This document shows, piece by piece, positions 51,940 through 62,145 of a stretch of DNA of 64,000 bases. Location of the stretch: assembly GCF_003013475.1 (NCBI RefSeq), contig NZ_PXZO01000042.1:124001-188000 (forward strand), read 5' to 3'. The translations under genes were made by a program, and so were the position numbers. Within the stretch, counting starts at the first letter, position 1. Every line of letters starts with the position of its first letter. This DNA comes from Brevibacillus porteri. Lineage in GTDB: Bacteria > Bacillota > Bacilli > Brevibacillales > Brevibacillaceae. Under the pieces are notes generated by a model, which was not told where the DNA came from, did not search any database, and worked only from the letters and a program-made list of their open reading frames with translations.

Positions 51940-52084
51940 ATCGATTGCCTCTTTTCCGTACGAATAATGTCGCTTCCTATTCTACCCCAGAACCGCAACA
52001 AAACAAATGAATCCAGTAAAATGACATAGCCTCTGCATTTTATAGCTTTTGTTTTTTAACTCTCAATCGACAGTTAAAGCTGTA

Positions 52085-52291
52085 GAGAGAAAAAAGAAGA
52101 AAACGGCGAAAGTCTTTGGGATACCATCCGAAGCGCAATGGAAAAAGGGAAACCTGCCTTTAGCGTCCACCTCTGAGACACTGCATAGCTGCGCGACTTT
52201 GGACGCGGGTTTCACTTTTTCCATGAAGCTGGGCAGAACCACCTCACAGCAGGTAGCCCAAGAACTTGAGCGTTTTCTTCTTTTTTCTCTC
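52085..52291. repeat. 207-bp long-hairpin element
   Basis: The outer 21 bp (52085-52105) are a perfect inverted repeat of 52271-52291. Nested inner matches are ATGGAAAAAG (52138-52147) with CTTTTTCCAT (52215-52224), GAAACC (52149) with GGTTTC (52208), and GCGTCC (52163) with GGACGC (52201), leaving a 32-nt apex. The whole can fold as one long imperfect hairpin. It could be a miniature transposable element or a structured RNA. No clear target-site duplication seen. A plus-strand ORF running through it is not credible. Lies in the 557-bp gap between htrA and the CxxH/CxxC gene. Confidence 0.7.
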
Positions 52292-52316
52292 CTCCACCGA
52301 AAGTCTGATCAACAAC

Positions 52317-52350
52317 AAAAAAAGAGAGCGCCGTATCAGCTCGGCGCTCT
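52317..52350 (-). terminator. Terminator of htrA
   Basis: AGAGCGCCG / CGGCGCTCT perfect stem followed on the minus strand by CTTTTTTT. Confidence 0.85.
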
Positions 52351-52496
52351 TAAGTAGGGATCTATTTAAAAATAGATAGAGGGGGGAACTTCAGATGCTG
52401 CATATATGCAAACGGGATAAAATGCATCCCGGAATTGCCCGTCAAAGTTTGTTTCCTTGAACATGCCTGCCCGCAAAATGGCTTGGTCAGTACCTC

Positions 52497-53729
52497 TTAC
52501 TGCTGTGGCGGAGCGGTCAGCTTCACTTTGGCAGTCTTCTGGATACCGTCACGATAGTACGTAACCTCCATTGTATCGCCCGGCTTTTTGCTCATCGTCA
52601 AGTACTTGCGCAGCTGAGCGCTATTGAAAATGTTCTTGTCATCTAGCTTGACGATGACATCGAATTGTCTCAAGCCTGCTTCACCCGCAGGAGAGAATTT
52701 GCCTACCTCTGTTTGCACAACGACACCAGCATTCACATTGTCAGGCAGATTCAAGGTTTCTTTCCATTCGTAGCGCGGCACATTTGCCAAGTCGAGCGGC
52801 TGCACACCGAGGTAAGAACGTGCCAGCGTGCCTTTTTCCATCAGCTGGTCCACGATCACTTTGACATCATTGATCGGGAGGGCAAAACCTAACCCTTCGA
52901 CACCGGCTTTGGAAATTTTCAAGGTGTTAATCCCGATGACCTGACCCTCGATGTTTACGAGAGCACCACCGCTGTTACCAGGGTTGATCGCTGCGTCTGT
53001 TTGAATGACATCCAGCTCCCAGTCGTCCTGACCATCTTCGTTAAAGTCCATTGGCATAGAGCGTTCTTTGGAACTGATAATGCCTTGTGTGACGGTCCGG
53101 GAGAACTGCATGCCCAGCGGATTCCCGATGGCAATGGCCGGTTCGCCCACCTGTAAGGTAGAGGAATCACCAAACTCAGCAACGTCCGTAACCTTGGAGC
53201 CGTCGATTTCCAGTACAGCCAGATCGGTGTAACCATCGGCACCGACCACTTTTGCCGCTACTTTTTCACCGGTTGGCAAAGCGACCTCTAGTTTTTGCGC
53301 CTTGTCGATTACGTGGTAGTTGGTAACGATGTAGGCTTTTCCGCCTTTTTTCTCAAAGATGACACCAGAGCCTTGGCCTTGCTCTACATCCATCGAGTTC
53401 TGCATCCAGCTGTTTCTGCGCTGACCGATGTTGATTACACCAACGATCGCATTCTCCACTTTTTTCACCGCATCTACTGTACCAGAGCCCACACTTACAG
53501 ATACTGGCTTGGCAAACGGGTTAGAAGAAGAAGCATTGCTGCTTAGCGCATTTTCTGTTCCAGGCTTAACCATATTGATATATCCGGCATTGGAGAGAGT
53601 CGGCAGCGTGAGCAGGACGACCATCCCCCCAATTACAGCGGACGTTACCGATGTCACAACCATTCGTCCAATACTAGAACCGCGTTGTTTTTTCCGCTCT
53701 ACATGAGTTAAATCATCATAGAAACCCAT
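52497..53729 (-). CDS. htrA: HtrA/DegP-type membrane serine protease (YyxA/HtrC-like)
   Basis: 410 aa. N-terminal cytoplasmic tail, TM anchor at ~22-45 (MVVTSVTSAVIGGMVVLLTL), then extracytoplasmic trypsin-like domain with H139 (IVTNYHVID), D169 (YTDLAVLEID) and S253 (INPGNSGGALVN), and one PDZ domain (YLGVQPLDLANVPRYEW onwards; DVIVKLDDKNIFNSAQLRKY). Degrades or refolds misfolded exported proteins. Position next to the wal cluster is conserved in Bacillales. Confidence 0.95.
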   Translation of the reverse strand: MGFYDDLTHVERKKQRGSSIGRMVVTSVTSAVIGGMVVLLTLPTLSNAGYINMVKPGTENALSSNASSSNPFAKPVSVSVGSGTVDAVKKVENAIVGVINIGQRRNSWMQNSMDVEQGQGSGVIFEKKGGKAYIVTNYHVIDKAQKLEVALPTGEKVAAKVVGADGYTDLAVLEIDGSKVTDVAEFGDSSTLQVGEPAIAIGNPLGMQFSRTVTQGIISSKERSMPMDFNEDGQDDWELDVIQTDAAINPGNSGGALVNIEGQVIGINTLKISKAGVEGLGFALPINDVKVIVDQLMEKGTLARSYLGVQPLDLANVPRYEWKETLNLPDNVNAGVVVQTEVGKFSPAGEAGLRQFDVIVKLDDKNIFNSAQLRKYLTMSKKPGDTMEVTYYRDGIQKTAKVKLTAPPQQ

Positions 53730-53921
53730 GATTCATACTCCCCTTTCTACTTTCTACCATTACTAGCTTTACAGGTTTTTGATGCTCGTATACACAATGA
53801 CATGCGCCATAATTGGTTTGCAAGATTGATTTCGTTGATGTCTGTTTCCTTTTGACACCCTTAGTATACGACCCGCTTTCGGCAAAATGGCGTGAGAATT
53901 ATGGAAAGGTTGTGGAATAGA

Positions 53922-53951
53922 AAAAAGCTCCCGGAATATTTCTCCGAGAGC
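53922..53951 (-). terminator. Likely terminator of wal operon
   Basis: GCTCTCGG / CCGGGAGC stem with TTTTTTC on the minus strand. It lies beyond the oppositely oriented 54011 gene, so wal-operon transcripts would run antisense through that gene. Confidence 0.7.
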
Positions 53952-54010
53952 ACGGATATGATAGATTAAAAGCTTTTAGCTGCCAGACCAAATAGAAAGG
54001 ATTGATAGAC

Positions 54011-54247
54011 TTGAAAGAAGTCCACCTCATCGCCAAGCTGGCCGACCTTCAGGAAGTAGACTACCACAATACGCTTGTCCTGCATGCCTTGATCGAGCTG
54101 CTAGTAGCCAAAGGACTGCTGACACATGACGAGCTGACTGCCAAAATGAACGAGCTCGATACACAATTGACCTTTCAGCTCGATACGTACTCTAAGCTCA
54201 CAGAGCGCATCGCCAGTCGTCAAGCGGGGATCAAACCAATCTTATAG
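54011..54247 (+). CDS. Hypothetical protein, 78 aa, opposed to wal operon
   Basis: TTG 54011 lies 10 nt after AAAGGA; the TTG at 54002 is too near. Helical: LQEVDYHNTLVLHALIELLV, AKGLLTHDELTAKMNELDTQ. The V/AKGLLTxxEL element is widespread in small alpha-helical proteins and resembles part of the nitrile hydratase alpha/beta N-terminal region, but no function can be assigned. Its last 6 nt overlap the convergent walJ stop. Confidence 0.7.
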   Translation: MKEVHLIAKLADLQEVDYHNTLVLHALIELLVAKGLLTHDELTAKMNELDTQLTFQLDTYSKLTERIASRQAGIKPIL

Positions 54248-55030
54248 CTCTTCCAGCTTGGTAGGTCGATCCGGGTACGTATCGCGCAGATGCACATCGT
54301 TACCAACAGATAGCCCCCGCTCCTCCAAGATGTTTTTGACCGTCAGTCGGGCCAAATCAATCATGTTGTTTTCCTTACTCAAGTGGGCGAGGTATACACG
54401 TTCTGCCCCACCTGTTAGACAATCGAGCAAAGCATCGCCCGCCGCTTCATTGGACAAGTGCCCGACATCGCTCAAGATACGTCGCTTGATGCTCCAGGGA
54501 TACTGGGACATACGCAACAGCTCGACGTCGTGATTGGACTCGAACACATATGCATCTGCTCCACGTATCGTCTCTTTAATCCGATCACTAACATACCCCA
54601 GGTCTGTCGCGACACTGAGCTTTTTCTTTCCATCATAAAAGCAAAAGCCCATCGGTTCGGCGGCATCGTGCGAGATTCCGAATGACTCGATGCCCAAATC
54701 CTCCAACTCTTTCTTTTCCCCCACAGAAAAGAAGCGTCGCTGATCTTCCTTGATCGTCCCGATCTGCCCATCGAGCTCCGACCATGTCTTTTCATTGGCG
54801 TAAATCGGCAATCCATATCGCCGCGCCATGACGCCGACTCCTTTAATATGGTCGACGTGCTCGTGAGTGACGAGAATGGCGCTCAGATCGGCTGGATTGA
54901 CACCAATAGTCTCCAGTGCCGCTTCTGCCTGCTTTCCTGTAATGCCTACATCGATCAATACGGAGACACGGTCTGTCGCCACATAAATGGCGTTGCCCGT
55001 ACTCCCGCTTGCCAACACACTAAATCTCAC
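54242..55030 (-). CDS. walJ: WalJ/YycJ metallo-beta-lactamase-fold protein
   Basis: 262 aa. MRFSVLASGSTGNAIYVATD opening and the metal motif TVLVTHEHVDHIKGVGVMAR (seen here as ILVTHEHVDHIKGV), with HDAAEPMGFCFYDG downstream, place it in the YycJ branch of metallo-beta-lactamase hydrolases. Genetic data in Bacillus and Staphylococcus link YycJ to coordination of cell division and DNA replication/repair. Last gene of the wal operon, 43 nt after walI. Confidence 0.94.
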   Translation of the reverse strand: MRFSVLASGSTGNAIYVATDRVSVLIDVGITGKQAEAALETIGVNPADLSAILVTHEHVDHIKGVGVMARRYGLPIYANEKTWSELDGQIGTIKEDQRRFFSVGEKKELEDLGIESFGISHDAAEPMGFCFYDGKKKLSVATDLGYVSDRIKETIRGADAYVFESNHDVELLRMSQYPWSIKRRILSDVGHLSNEAAGDALLDCLTGGAERVYLAHLSKENNMIDLARLTVKNILEERGLSVGNDVHLRDTYPDRPTKLEEL

Positions 55031-55073
55031 CGAACATCCCTCTTCCCGTATCTTTCCCAGGCTGTCTATCTAT

Positions 55074-55847
55074 TCAGCGCTGCGTTACCATCGGACGCTC
55101 CAGCGCTCCTGTAATCGCGTTGACAAAATGCCATTTGCCATCGTGAACCACGCGCCATACAGGCACCAGCGTCTGAATATCCGCATCGTAAGAACCGTAA
55201 TAACCCAGGCTCACATTCTCAATCCGTTCTCCTGGCGAAATGATTTGCTTGTCCACCAGAGAGCGTAGTGCCGCATAACCAGAGATCACCTGTCGTTCTC
55301 CCTGCTGCTTACGAAGGTGGAAAAAGGTCTGCCTGTATCCGAGTATCGTTCCGTTGTCCAAATACATTTCCAATGGCGCGACGAATACTGGCATTTTATC
55401 ATAGACCTGCCAATACAAGAGCCGCGCTTGATTCGATTGATACGGATCGGCTACGTACTGATCGGAATAAATCAGCCTCGGACCAATTTGACGCAAGAGC
55501 TCCTGCGGATTCAGTTGACCACGAATCTGCATCGGTGGTTCCAGCTTGGCAGCCAGCGCCATCTTTTCTACCGTCGCCTCAAGTCCTGTTATCTCATGCA
55601 AGGAAATCGGATTAATTCCGATATACTCCGCATCCAAATTGGACATTTCCGGTGTATCCTGCGGTACTTCTGTATCCAATGTGATATTTTGCTGATTCAA
55701 GTACAGCTCTGTATTCCATTTCTCGCTCTGCGCGACTTCCTTGTCATTCCACAGGCTAATGCGCGTCACATACACCTGATACAGGAGAAACAAATCGAGG
55801 AGAAGAAAGGCCCAGATCAGAATCGTCTTGGTCCTACTCCAATCCAT
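55074..55847 (-). CDS. walI: WalI/YycI regulatory membrane protein
   Basis: 257 aa. Single N-terminal TM (TILIWAFLLLDLFLLYQVYV) and an extracytoplasmic beta-rich domain. With WalH it restrains the WalK kinase in the membrane. Starts inside the end of walH (14-nt overlap), indicating coupled translation. Confidence 0.92.
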   Translation of the reverse strand: MDWSRTKTILIWAFLLLDLFLLYQVYVTRISLWNDKEVAQSEKWNTELYLNQQNITLDTEVPQDTPEMSNLDAEYIGINPISLHEITGLEATVEKMALAAKLEPPMQIRGQLNPQELLRQIGPRLIYSDQYVADPYQSNQARLLYWQVYDKMPVFVAPLEMYLDNGTILGYRQTFFHLRKQQGERQVISGYAALRSLVDKQIISPGERIENVSLGYYGSYDADIQTLVPVWRVVHDGKWHFVNAITGALERPMVTQR

Positions 55848-57216
55848 GCGCCTTCCCTCCTCCCTTTTTGGTGTGCGCAGAAATATACAGGTTCGCCTGA
55901 TTCGTCAATTCCACAACCCAGATTGGCATCAGGTCTACGTATCCTTCGCCTACTTTGGTCTGATAAGCCAAATAAGCGTTCGTGATTTTTTCCGTGTCCG
56001 CCAGCTTTTTGTCGCGGATATATTGATACAGCTCCGGACCAGACATAACCGTCCACTCTTTGTTATCGATATACTTGTCCAAATCCAGCAGCGATCGGCT
56101 CATCGTCACAACCTGGCCTGCCTCTGAAGTGATTTGGATGGTATCGATCTGCTTGGCCTCCCCTTCGCTGATCAAGGGATACGCCCCCAAGTACTGGCGG
56201 AACGTGATCAAGTCCTTTTCATTGTAGCTCTTCTTGATTCGTTCAAAATGATAGTCATCAAGCCAGCCCAAGTGCTTATTCATGAAGGTAACGGCACTCT
56301 GCACTTTTTCTTCATCAGACAGCTCCTGATCCCGCTGTTGGTATGCCGGATCAGTAAACGTGAACGCCTGCTGCTCCGATCTCAATTGAATCGATCTGCT
56401 GCCATCTGTAAAAATAACCGTTTTGTCCCGCTCCATAATCTGTCTGACGAGCGACTGATCGATAAAGTAGGACTCGATCAATCTATCATTCGTAACAGGT
56501 ACGTAGCTGTAGCGGAATTGCTGCATGCGCATCTGATTCTTGGGCAAATAGTAAGTGCTCCACATCAGGGCAGGTCCTTCCAAATCTACGAAGCTTCGCT
56601 CTGGTTTGACGATTTTCATGATTTGCTCAGGCATTAAATCACCGGAAGCCAAATACGATTCTCGCAAATCCTTAGGGCTGATCGATGTTCGAGAACGCAT
56701 CATTCGACCTTCCTCAGTCGACAAAAATAACGCGTAGACGACATCCTCGTCCTTCTCGTAGTACAACCACAATCGGTCAATCCCTTTCATTCGGTTGTCA
56801 AACTCATCCCGAAAGGTTACCAGCCGACCTACAATTGACAAGGGAACCGTGCTCCGAAAGCGCACTTCCAAACCCATCTTTTCCCGGGCAATATCTTCCC
56901 ATTTCTCATTGGAGATGGTGAGCGGAGAAAAATCGAGGAAGATCCATTTCGACATTTCTCGCACGATCAAACTGTAAGGAGCATCGGTCGCGGATGCTTT
57001 TGTGTGGCGATCTTCCCCATAGTGAAAAACAACGGATTCCGGCGTAACGAGCTGTTCGAGTTGTTTTTCCTGAACTGGCTTTGACTGCGTGTACTCTGCC
57101 GGCTCAATAAATTGAAGGTTAGGTTGATTCGACCACAACATCGCTGTCAAAACAAAGCTGGCTAGCACTAGCAGATTGAGTAAGACGGTCTTGGCAGGCT
57201 CTAGCATCCGCTTCAT
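55834..57216 (-). CDS. walH: WalH/YycH regulatory membrane protein
   Basis: 460 aa from ATG 57216, which overlaps the walK stop by 4 nt (ATGA). Upstream in-frame sequence lies within walK. N-terminal TM (VLLNLLVLASFVLTAMLWSN) and a large extracytoplasmic domain. Partner of WalI in negative control of WalK. Confidence 0.92.
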   Translation of the reverse strand: MKRMLEPAKTVLLNLLVLASFVLTAMLWSNQPNLQFIEPAEYTQSKPVQEKQLEQLVTPESVVFHYGEDRHTKASATDAPYSLIVREMSKWIFLDFSPLTISNEKWEDIAREKMGLEVRFRSTVPLSIVGRLVTFRDEFDNRMKGIDRLWLYYEKDEDVVYALFLSTEEGRMMRSRTSISPKDLRESYLASGDLMPEQIMKIVKPERSFVDLEGPALMWSTYYLPKNQMRMQQFRYSYVPVTNDRLIESYFIDQSLVRQIMERDKTVIFTDGSRSIQLRSEQQAFTFTDPAYQQRDQELSDEEKVQSAVTFMNKHLGWLDDYHFERIKKSYNEKDLITFRQYLGAYPLISEGEAKQIDTIQITSEAGQVVTMSRSLLDLDKYIDNKEWTVMSGPELYQYIRDKKLADTEKITNAYLAYQTKVGEGYVDLMPIWVVELTNQANLYISAHTKKGGGKAHGLE

Positions 57217-59036
57217 CCCGTTTTTCCTCCTTGGGCAAGTGGCACCCAGAACGTGACTGTCGTTCCTACGTTCCATTCGCTCGTAATCTCGATATCTGCA
57301 CCGTGTGCCTGTACTAATTCACGGGCAATCGCCAATCCCAGGCCTGTTCCACCCTGACCGCGCGAACGCGCCTTGTCTACGCGGTAGAAGCGCTCAAAGA
57401 TTCGCTTCAAATCGCGACTGGGAATACCGATTCCTGTGTCGGTGATGGAGATTTGGACCCGCTTTTGCTTGTGGTTCTCTTTTGTCATGAGAACCACAGT
57501 GCCTCCTTGAGGCGTATACTTGATCGCATTGGACAAAAGATTATCCAATACTTGATTGATCGCATCCAAATCAATATAAACCAGCGGAAGCTTGCTCGGC
57601 ATATCCAAGCTGAGCTGAACCTCCTGTTGCTCACTGAACATGGAAAAACGATCGGCAGCATAGCGAAGCAATCGATTGATGTCCGCTTCCTTACAATGCA
57701 GACGAACCCCCTGCGAATCAAAACGCGATAGCTGCAACAAATCGTTTACCAAGCGAATCATGCGCTCTGTCTCTGACGAAGTAACCTTCAAGAACCGTTG
57801 GGACAGCTCTGGATCTTCCACTGCACCATCCAGCAGCGCTTCCACATAGCTTTTAATGGTCGTCAGTGGTGTCCGCAGCTCATGCGACACATTCGCCACG
57901 AATTCGCGGCGCTGCTGCTCCAGTCGTTGCTGCTCCGTCACATCAGCTACGACAGCGATGATCCCACCCATTTTTTTGCTATCGTGCTGCAAGGGCGTAA
58001 ACGTCACACGCAGGATCACTTCTTCCTTATTCGGAAGCGTCATCTCAATGATAAGCGGTTCTTCCTGCGCATAGAGTGACATCTCATCCTCTGGTGGCAG
58101 ACCCAGCAGATCGTACAAGGTGCGTCTCTTGAGAAGGACGTCAGCCATCGTCACCTGCAACATATCTTCGGCAGCCCGATTAAACAGGATGATCTGTCCA
58201 TTCCGGTTAGCAGCAATGACACCGTCCGTCATGTTGCTCAAAATTCCCGCGAGCTTCTCACGCTCTTCTTCTTGCTGCAAAATCGCTTCCTGCAAGCGCA
58301 AGGTCATATGATTAAAGGCCATACCGAGTTGGCCAATTTCATCATCGCTATAGACTCGTACACTACTGTTAAAGTCCCCGTCTGCCACCAATCGTGCCTG
58401 ACGGGTCATCTCCTTCACAGGCTTGGTGATGGTGCGGGCCAACACAACCCCGAGCACCGCCGTAATGACCATGGCGATCATCGTACCTGTTCCCAAGATG
58501 CCGTTCATTTTACCAATCGTCGCATAAGTGCCTTCCATCGAAGCGATCATGTAGACCGCACCGTATACAATCTGATCACCCTTAACAGGTAGAGCCAATA
58601 CTTTCACCCGCGCCCCCGTCTTCGGATCGATCCGCATCGATTCACTGCGTGTCCCGAGCAAGGCAACAGTCACTTCTGGCTGCGAGGTCCGCTGTCCAAT
58701 TGTGCTTTTGTCCTCTGTCGTCGCAACCACCGTTCTTGTCTGATCGATGACCTGCACATTCGCTCCATTGATTTTGACCAGGTTGTTGATCAGGTTGTCG
58801 ATGTACTGACGGTTTTGTTCGGCGTTGGATTCCTTCCCGTCGTGCGGGCGCAAATCGCTTTCCAGCAAACTCGCTAACAAACTAGCTTGTCCATTCAATG
58901 CCTCGGAAAAGTTGTTGATGTAGTAGCTCTCGACTTCCCGGGCAAAATAAGCGCTAATAAATTGCATCGCAAGCAAAATCAACAGCATGTAAATGATGAC
59001 CATTTTCCATTGAACGGTTTTGAACAGCCGCCTCAT
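57213..59036 (-). CDS. walK: Sensor histidine kinase WalK
   Basis: 607 aa. Order: TM1 (~12-32), extracytoplasmic Cache-like sensor (~35-180), TM2 (~180-200), HAMP (~200-255), PAS (~262-370), HisKA with H385 in [20 protein letters not shown], and HATPase with [20 protein letters not shown] and the G boxes [12 protein letters not shown] / [16 protein letters not shown]. Controls cell-wall metabolism with WalR. The start overlaps the walR stop by 4 nt. Confidence 0.97.
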   Translation of the reverse strand: MRRLFKTVQWKMVIIYMLLILLAMQFISAYFAREVESYYINNFSEALNGQASLLASLLESDLRPHDGKESNAEQNRQYIDNLINNLVKINGANVQVIDQTRTVVATTEDKSTIGQRTSQPEVTVALLGTRSESMRIDPKTGARVKVLALPVKGDQIVYGAVYMIASMEGTYATIGKMNGILGTGTMIAMVITAVLGVVLARTITKPVKEMTRQARLVADGDFNSSVRVYSDDEIGQLGMAFNHMTLRLQEAILQQEEEREKLAGILSNMTDGVIAANRNGQIILFNRAAEDMLQVTMADVLLKRRTLYDLLGLPPEDEMSLYAQEEPLIIEMTLPNKEEVILRVTFTPLQHDSKKMGGIIAVVADVTEQQRLEQQRREFVANVSHELRTPLTTIKSYVEALLDGAVEDPELSQRFLKVTSSETERMIRLVNDLLQLSRFDSQGVRLHCKEADINRLLRYAADRFSMFSEQQEVQLSLDMPSKLPLVYIDLDAINQVLDNLLSNAIKYTPQGGTVVLMTKENHKQKRVQISITDTGIGIPSRDLKRIFERFYRVDKARSRGQGGTGLGLAIARELVQAHGADIEITSEWNVGTTVTFWVPLAQGGKTG

Positions 59037-59743
59037 CCAGGCTGGCCTCCCATGCCGGGATTGCGTAATGTATAGCCCAAACCACGCCGCGTGATAATGT
59101 ACTTCGGCTGGCTCGGATCATCCTCGATTTTTTCCCGCAAACGACGGATCGTCACATCTACCGTCCGCACATCGCCAAAATAGTCGAATCCCCAGACCGA
59201 CTGCAGGAGATGCTCTCGCGTCAATACTTGTCCCTGATGGCGAGTGAGGTACACCAGCAGCTCAAGCTCACGATGGGTCAGCTCTAATGCTTCTCCCACC
59301 TTTTCGACGGTATACGAGTTCAAATCGATTTCCAGCTCATGCACGCGCAGTACATGCTGGCTATCCTTTTCCTCCACTTTCGAGCGGTTACGGCGCAAAT
59401 GGGCCTTTACACGGGCTACCAGCTCACGCGTACTGAATGGCTTCGTCACGTAATCGTCCGCGCCCAATTCCAGCCCGAGTACTTTATCCAGTTCAGAGTC
59501 TTTGGCAGTCAGCATGATGATCGGAATATCATACGTTTGACGAACGGTTCGGCACACATCCATTCCGTCTCTGCCTGGAAGCATAACATCTAGTAAAATC
59601 AGATCTGGTCGCTCATCCTTGACCACGACAAGTGCCTCATCACCATCGTAGGCGCATACGACCTGATATCCTTCTTTTTCAAACGTGAATTTCAAAATAT
59701 CTGCAATCGGTTTTTCGTCGTCAACTACGAGGAGTTTTGCCAT
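59033..59743 (-). CDS. walR: Response regulator WalR
   Basis: 236 aa from ATG 59743 with AAAAAGGAGGG upstream; the longer in-frame extension is upstream of that site. Receiver domain with phosphoacceptor D52 ([15 protein letters not shown]) and OmpR/PhoB winged-helix C-terminus ([20 protein letters not shown]; then [16 protein letters not shown]). Essential regulator of peptidoglycan hydrolases in Firmicutes. First gene of walRKHIJ. Confidence 0.97.
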   Translation of the reverse strand: MAKLLVVDDEKPIADILKFTFEKEGYQVVCAYDGDEALVVVKDERPDLILLDVMLPGRDGMDVCRTVRQTYDIPIIMLTAKDSELDKVLGLELGADDYVTKPFSTRELVARVKAHLRRNRSKVEEKDSQHVLRVHELEIDLNSYTVEKVGEALELTHRELELLVYLTRHQGQVLTREHLLQSVWGFDYFGDVRTVDVTIRRLREKIEDDPSQPKYIITRRGLGYTLRNPGMGGQPG

Positions 59744-59897
59744 CCTGCGCCCTCCTTTTTCTGTAAGTACGTGTTCCAACAGTCGCCTGTTTCCTCTCAA
59801 ACTGCCTCTTCAAGGATTCCACTTCGACCCTCACTATTCCTCTACAATACACCATGTACGCCATGTAAAGAAGGGCTTGGCATTCAATCCCTGCCAA

Positions 59898-59935
59898 CAA
59901 AAAAAGGGCCCCTCCTAAGAGTTGCCCTTTTTTAT
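59898..59935 (-). terminator. Terminator of M23 peptidase gene
   Basis: AAAAGGGC / GCCCTTTTTT stem with T runs in both orientations, between the M23 gene and walR. Confidence 0.8.
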
Positions 59936-59950
59936 CCAGAAATTACATGT

Positions 59951-61447
59951 CTATTTTAAGTAACGAATCGGGTTCTGGTTTCGTCCATTTTGTAGAACCT
60001 CAAAATGCAGGTGGACGCCGGTCGATTGTCCAGTAGAACCCTTTACGCCGATTTTCTTTCCTTGGCTAACAACATCGCCGACTTTCACATTAATGCTGCT
60101 CATGTGACCGTACAATGTCTTCATTCCATTGCCGTGATCGATGATAACCGATTTTCCATAGTCACCATTCCAACCAGCGAAGGTGACACGTCCATTGTCT
60201 GCCGCCATGACAGAACCAGAACCGGCAATATCAATTCCTTTATGCATGCTGCCCCAGCGTTTGCCGAAGCCGCTGCTGATATATCCGCTAGCAGGCCAGC
60301 TCAAACGGCCTGTCCCGCGCGATGGAATTACTTTTGTACCGCGCTCCATAATTTTGGTTACAGGCTGCACAGTTACATCTTGTTTAATGACTTTGCGATC
60401 GACTACTTGTCCATTTTCTTTCAAGACTTCGTACTTAACTGTTTTAGTGCCGTTTTTACCTTCTTGTACGACTTTTGTTTCGCCTTTAGGGACCTTGTCA
60501 TTGTTATTAATTTGAGTATTAAAAGCAATGACTTCTTGCTGATCTACTTCTTCTTTGACTTGTACAGTAACCAGTGGACGTACTGCGGTTACATTGATTT
60601 CTTGTCCCAATTTAAGGACCGTATTTTCCGTGATGCCTGGGTTGTTCGCGTAAATATCTTTTGATGTAATGCCGTATTTCTTCGCGATGCAACCGATGCA
60701 ATCGCCTTCTACGACCGTGTGCTTCATATCCTTGAAGGTGCCTTTTACCAGCAACTCCTCAAGTTTATCGGCAGACAAAATTTGAGATGCATCGACTGTT
60801 TCGGTTTGCATCTCTACGTTTTCTTTAAATGCGACTTCTTTTACCGGATTTGGTTTGACTGGGACTGCTGATGCTGCTGCTACAATAGCCTTTTTCCCTG
60901 TCGTTGCAGGAACTCCGGAATATTTTTGCTTCACTTCAGCCAGTACTTCATCAGCTGATTGCTGGTCTGGCAGGTAACCTACCACTTTGCCATCAATCGT
61001 CAGCTTAACGCTCTGAACCTTGAGATCCGCTACGGATGCCAGAGCTTGTACAGCGGCATCATTATTGAACGGTGCCTTGAATTCACGCTCTTCTTCAAAT
61101 GCGATATAGTTAGCCAATTGCAAGTTAAGGCCTGTTTTTGCCTTTTCCTCTTCCAGCTTGGCTGCTGTCCAGTTATGTATCACATTTGGATCGTTTACCA
61201 CGCCAATCTCTTTGCCGTTCACACTGACATGGTAGACAGAATTGACATTGCTTGTGTAATAGTATTGTGCAGATGCTCCACCAGCAATCGTCAATACTAG
61301 ACCCGCCGCAATTGAAAGCGATTGTTTTTTATGCGACTGGATGTAAGAGCTTGTACGTTTCATTGTACGTTTCGCCAGATCACTGCAATCCCGAACGATT
61401 CGTGATGACCGTTCCTGCAGCTTGGCCTTCCATTCCGACCAATGCAT
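59951..61447 (-). CDS. M23 peptidase with LysM and G5 domains
   Basis: 498 aa. Cytoplasmic basic N-terminus, signal anchor (QSLSIAAGLVLTIAGGASAQ, ~45-62), LysM (VVEGDCIGCIAKKYGITSKD, ~256-310), G5 domain (~315-390, KGETKVVQEGKNGTKTVKYE) and C-terminal M23 lysostaphin-type endopeptidase with Zn ligands in GKRWGSMHKGIDIAGSGSVM and GVHLHFEVLQNGRNQNPIRY. A cell-wall hydrolase that probably cuts peptide cross-links. Location directly upstream of walRK suggests a WalR target, though I do not see a clear WalR box. Confidence 0.93.
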   Translation of the reverse strand: MHWSEWKAKLQERSSRIVRDCSDLAKRTMKRTSSYIQSHKKQSLSIAAGLVLTIAGGASAQYYYTSNVNSVYHVSVNGKEIGVVNDPNVIHNWTAAKLEEEKAKTGLNLQLANYIAFEEEREFKAPFNNDAAVQALASVADLKVQSVKLTIDGKVVGYLPDQQSADEVLAEVKQKYSGVPATTGKKAIVAAASAVPVKPNPVKEVAFKENVEMQTETVDASQILSADKLEELLVKGTFKDMKHTVVEGDCIGCIAKKYGITSKDIYANNPGITENTVLKLGQEINVTAVRPLVTVQVKEEVDQQEVIAFNTQINNNDKVPKGETKVVQEGKNGTKTVKYEVLKENGQVVDRKVIKQDVTVQPVTKIMERGTKVIPSRGTGRLSWPASGYISSGFGKRWGSMHKGIDIAGSGSVMAADNGRVTFAGWNGDYGKSVIIDHGNGMKTLYGHMSSINVKVGDVVSQGKKIGVKGSTGQSTGVHLHFEVLQNGRNQNPIRYLK

Positions 61448-61704
61448 AACTTGTCCCTCCTGAAAACAGATACAACTTGCTCGTTCTATTTCCTGAAAAT
61501 TTTTAATTTATTGATTAGGTCGTATATCCCAAAATTTAGTTTCCATTTATCTGCCAAATTGCCTAAAGAAACCAACTATGTCGACTTTACCATAAGATAA
61601 ACGACAACATCAAGTGTAAATTGCTGTCGAATAAAAAAATAGCCGTAGAGTCACTATATGTACAAATAATTGGTAGCATTTATCATAAATGGGAGCTGAT
61701 ATAC

Positions 61705-62076
61705 GTGAAGGAACGTAACATTCTTGCAGGATTTCAAACCGAGGACGATGCCCAAGAGGCAGAAAAAGCACTTCGACAAGCTGGTTTTTCCATCATTCAG
61801 ATCGACAGAATTGGACAATTCCCTGGTGATGGGAATGAACAGATCATGAATCCTATTTCCGGAGATTTTCCCAGCTTGGGCAGCCTTACATTGGCAGGTG
61901 ACTTCCCAAGCGGCAGGGATGCAAGCATCATGGCAGCAGTAGATCCTGACGCCAGCGGCATGGCAGACCGGGGCGACGATAATTTATATCGGAGTGTCTT
62001 ATTAACGGCAGTCGTACCAGAAGAACAGGGTGATCTTGCAATCGAGATCATCCGATCGTATGGAGGCATGATCTAA
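61705..62076 (+). CDS. Small stress-type protein (YflT/GsiB-region-like), 123 aa
   Basis: GTG 61705 with GGGAG ~11 nt upstream; the preceding in-frame segment has no ribosome-binding site. Begins (M)KERNILAGFQTEDDAQEAEK, a ferredoxin-like fold used by general stress protein families with an alternating helix (EKALRQAGFSIIQIDRIGQF). The middle is Gly/Pro/Ser-rich. Divergent from the M23 gene. Function unknown. Confidence 0.72.
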   Translation: MKERNILAGFQTEDDAQEAEKALRQAGFSIIQIDRIGQFPGDGNEQIMNPISGDFPSLGSLTLAGDFPSGRDASIMAAVDPDASGMADRGDDNLYRSVLLTAVVPEEQGDLAIEIIRSYGGMI

Positions 62077-62085
62077 AATAAATAT

Positions 62086-62120
62086 AGCCATCTTCCCTTA
62101 ACTAACTAGGAAAGATGGCT
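62086..62120. terminator. Bidirectional terminator
   Basis: AGCCATCTT-CCC / GGAAAGATGGCT stem between the 61705 gene and the convergent Sm-like gene. Confidence 0.75.
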
Positions 62121-62145
62121 TATTTCGTTATGGACATCTGTGAAC

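Noticed and set aside
52049-52357. 103-codon plus-strand ORF
   Set aside because: It runs straight through both arms of the 207-bp hairpin element and into a terminator, and it has no ribosome-binding site. The composition follows the palindrome, not a protein.
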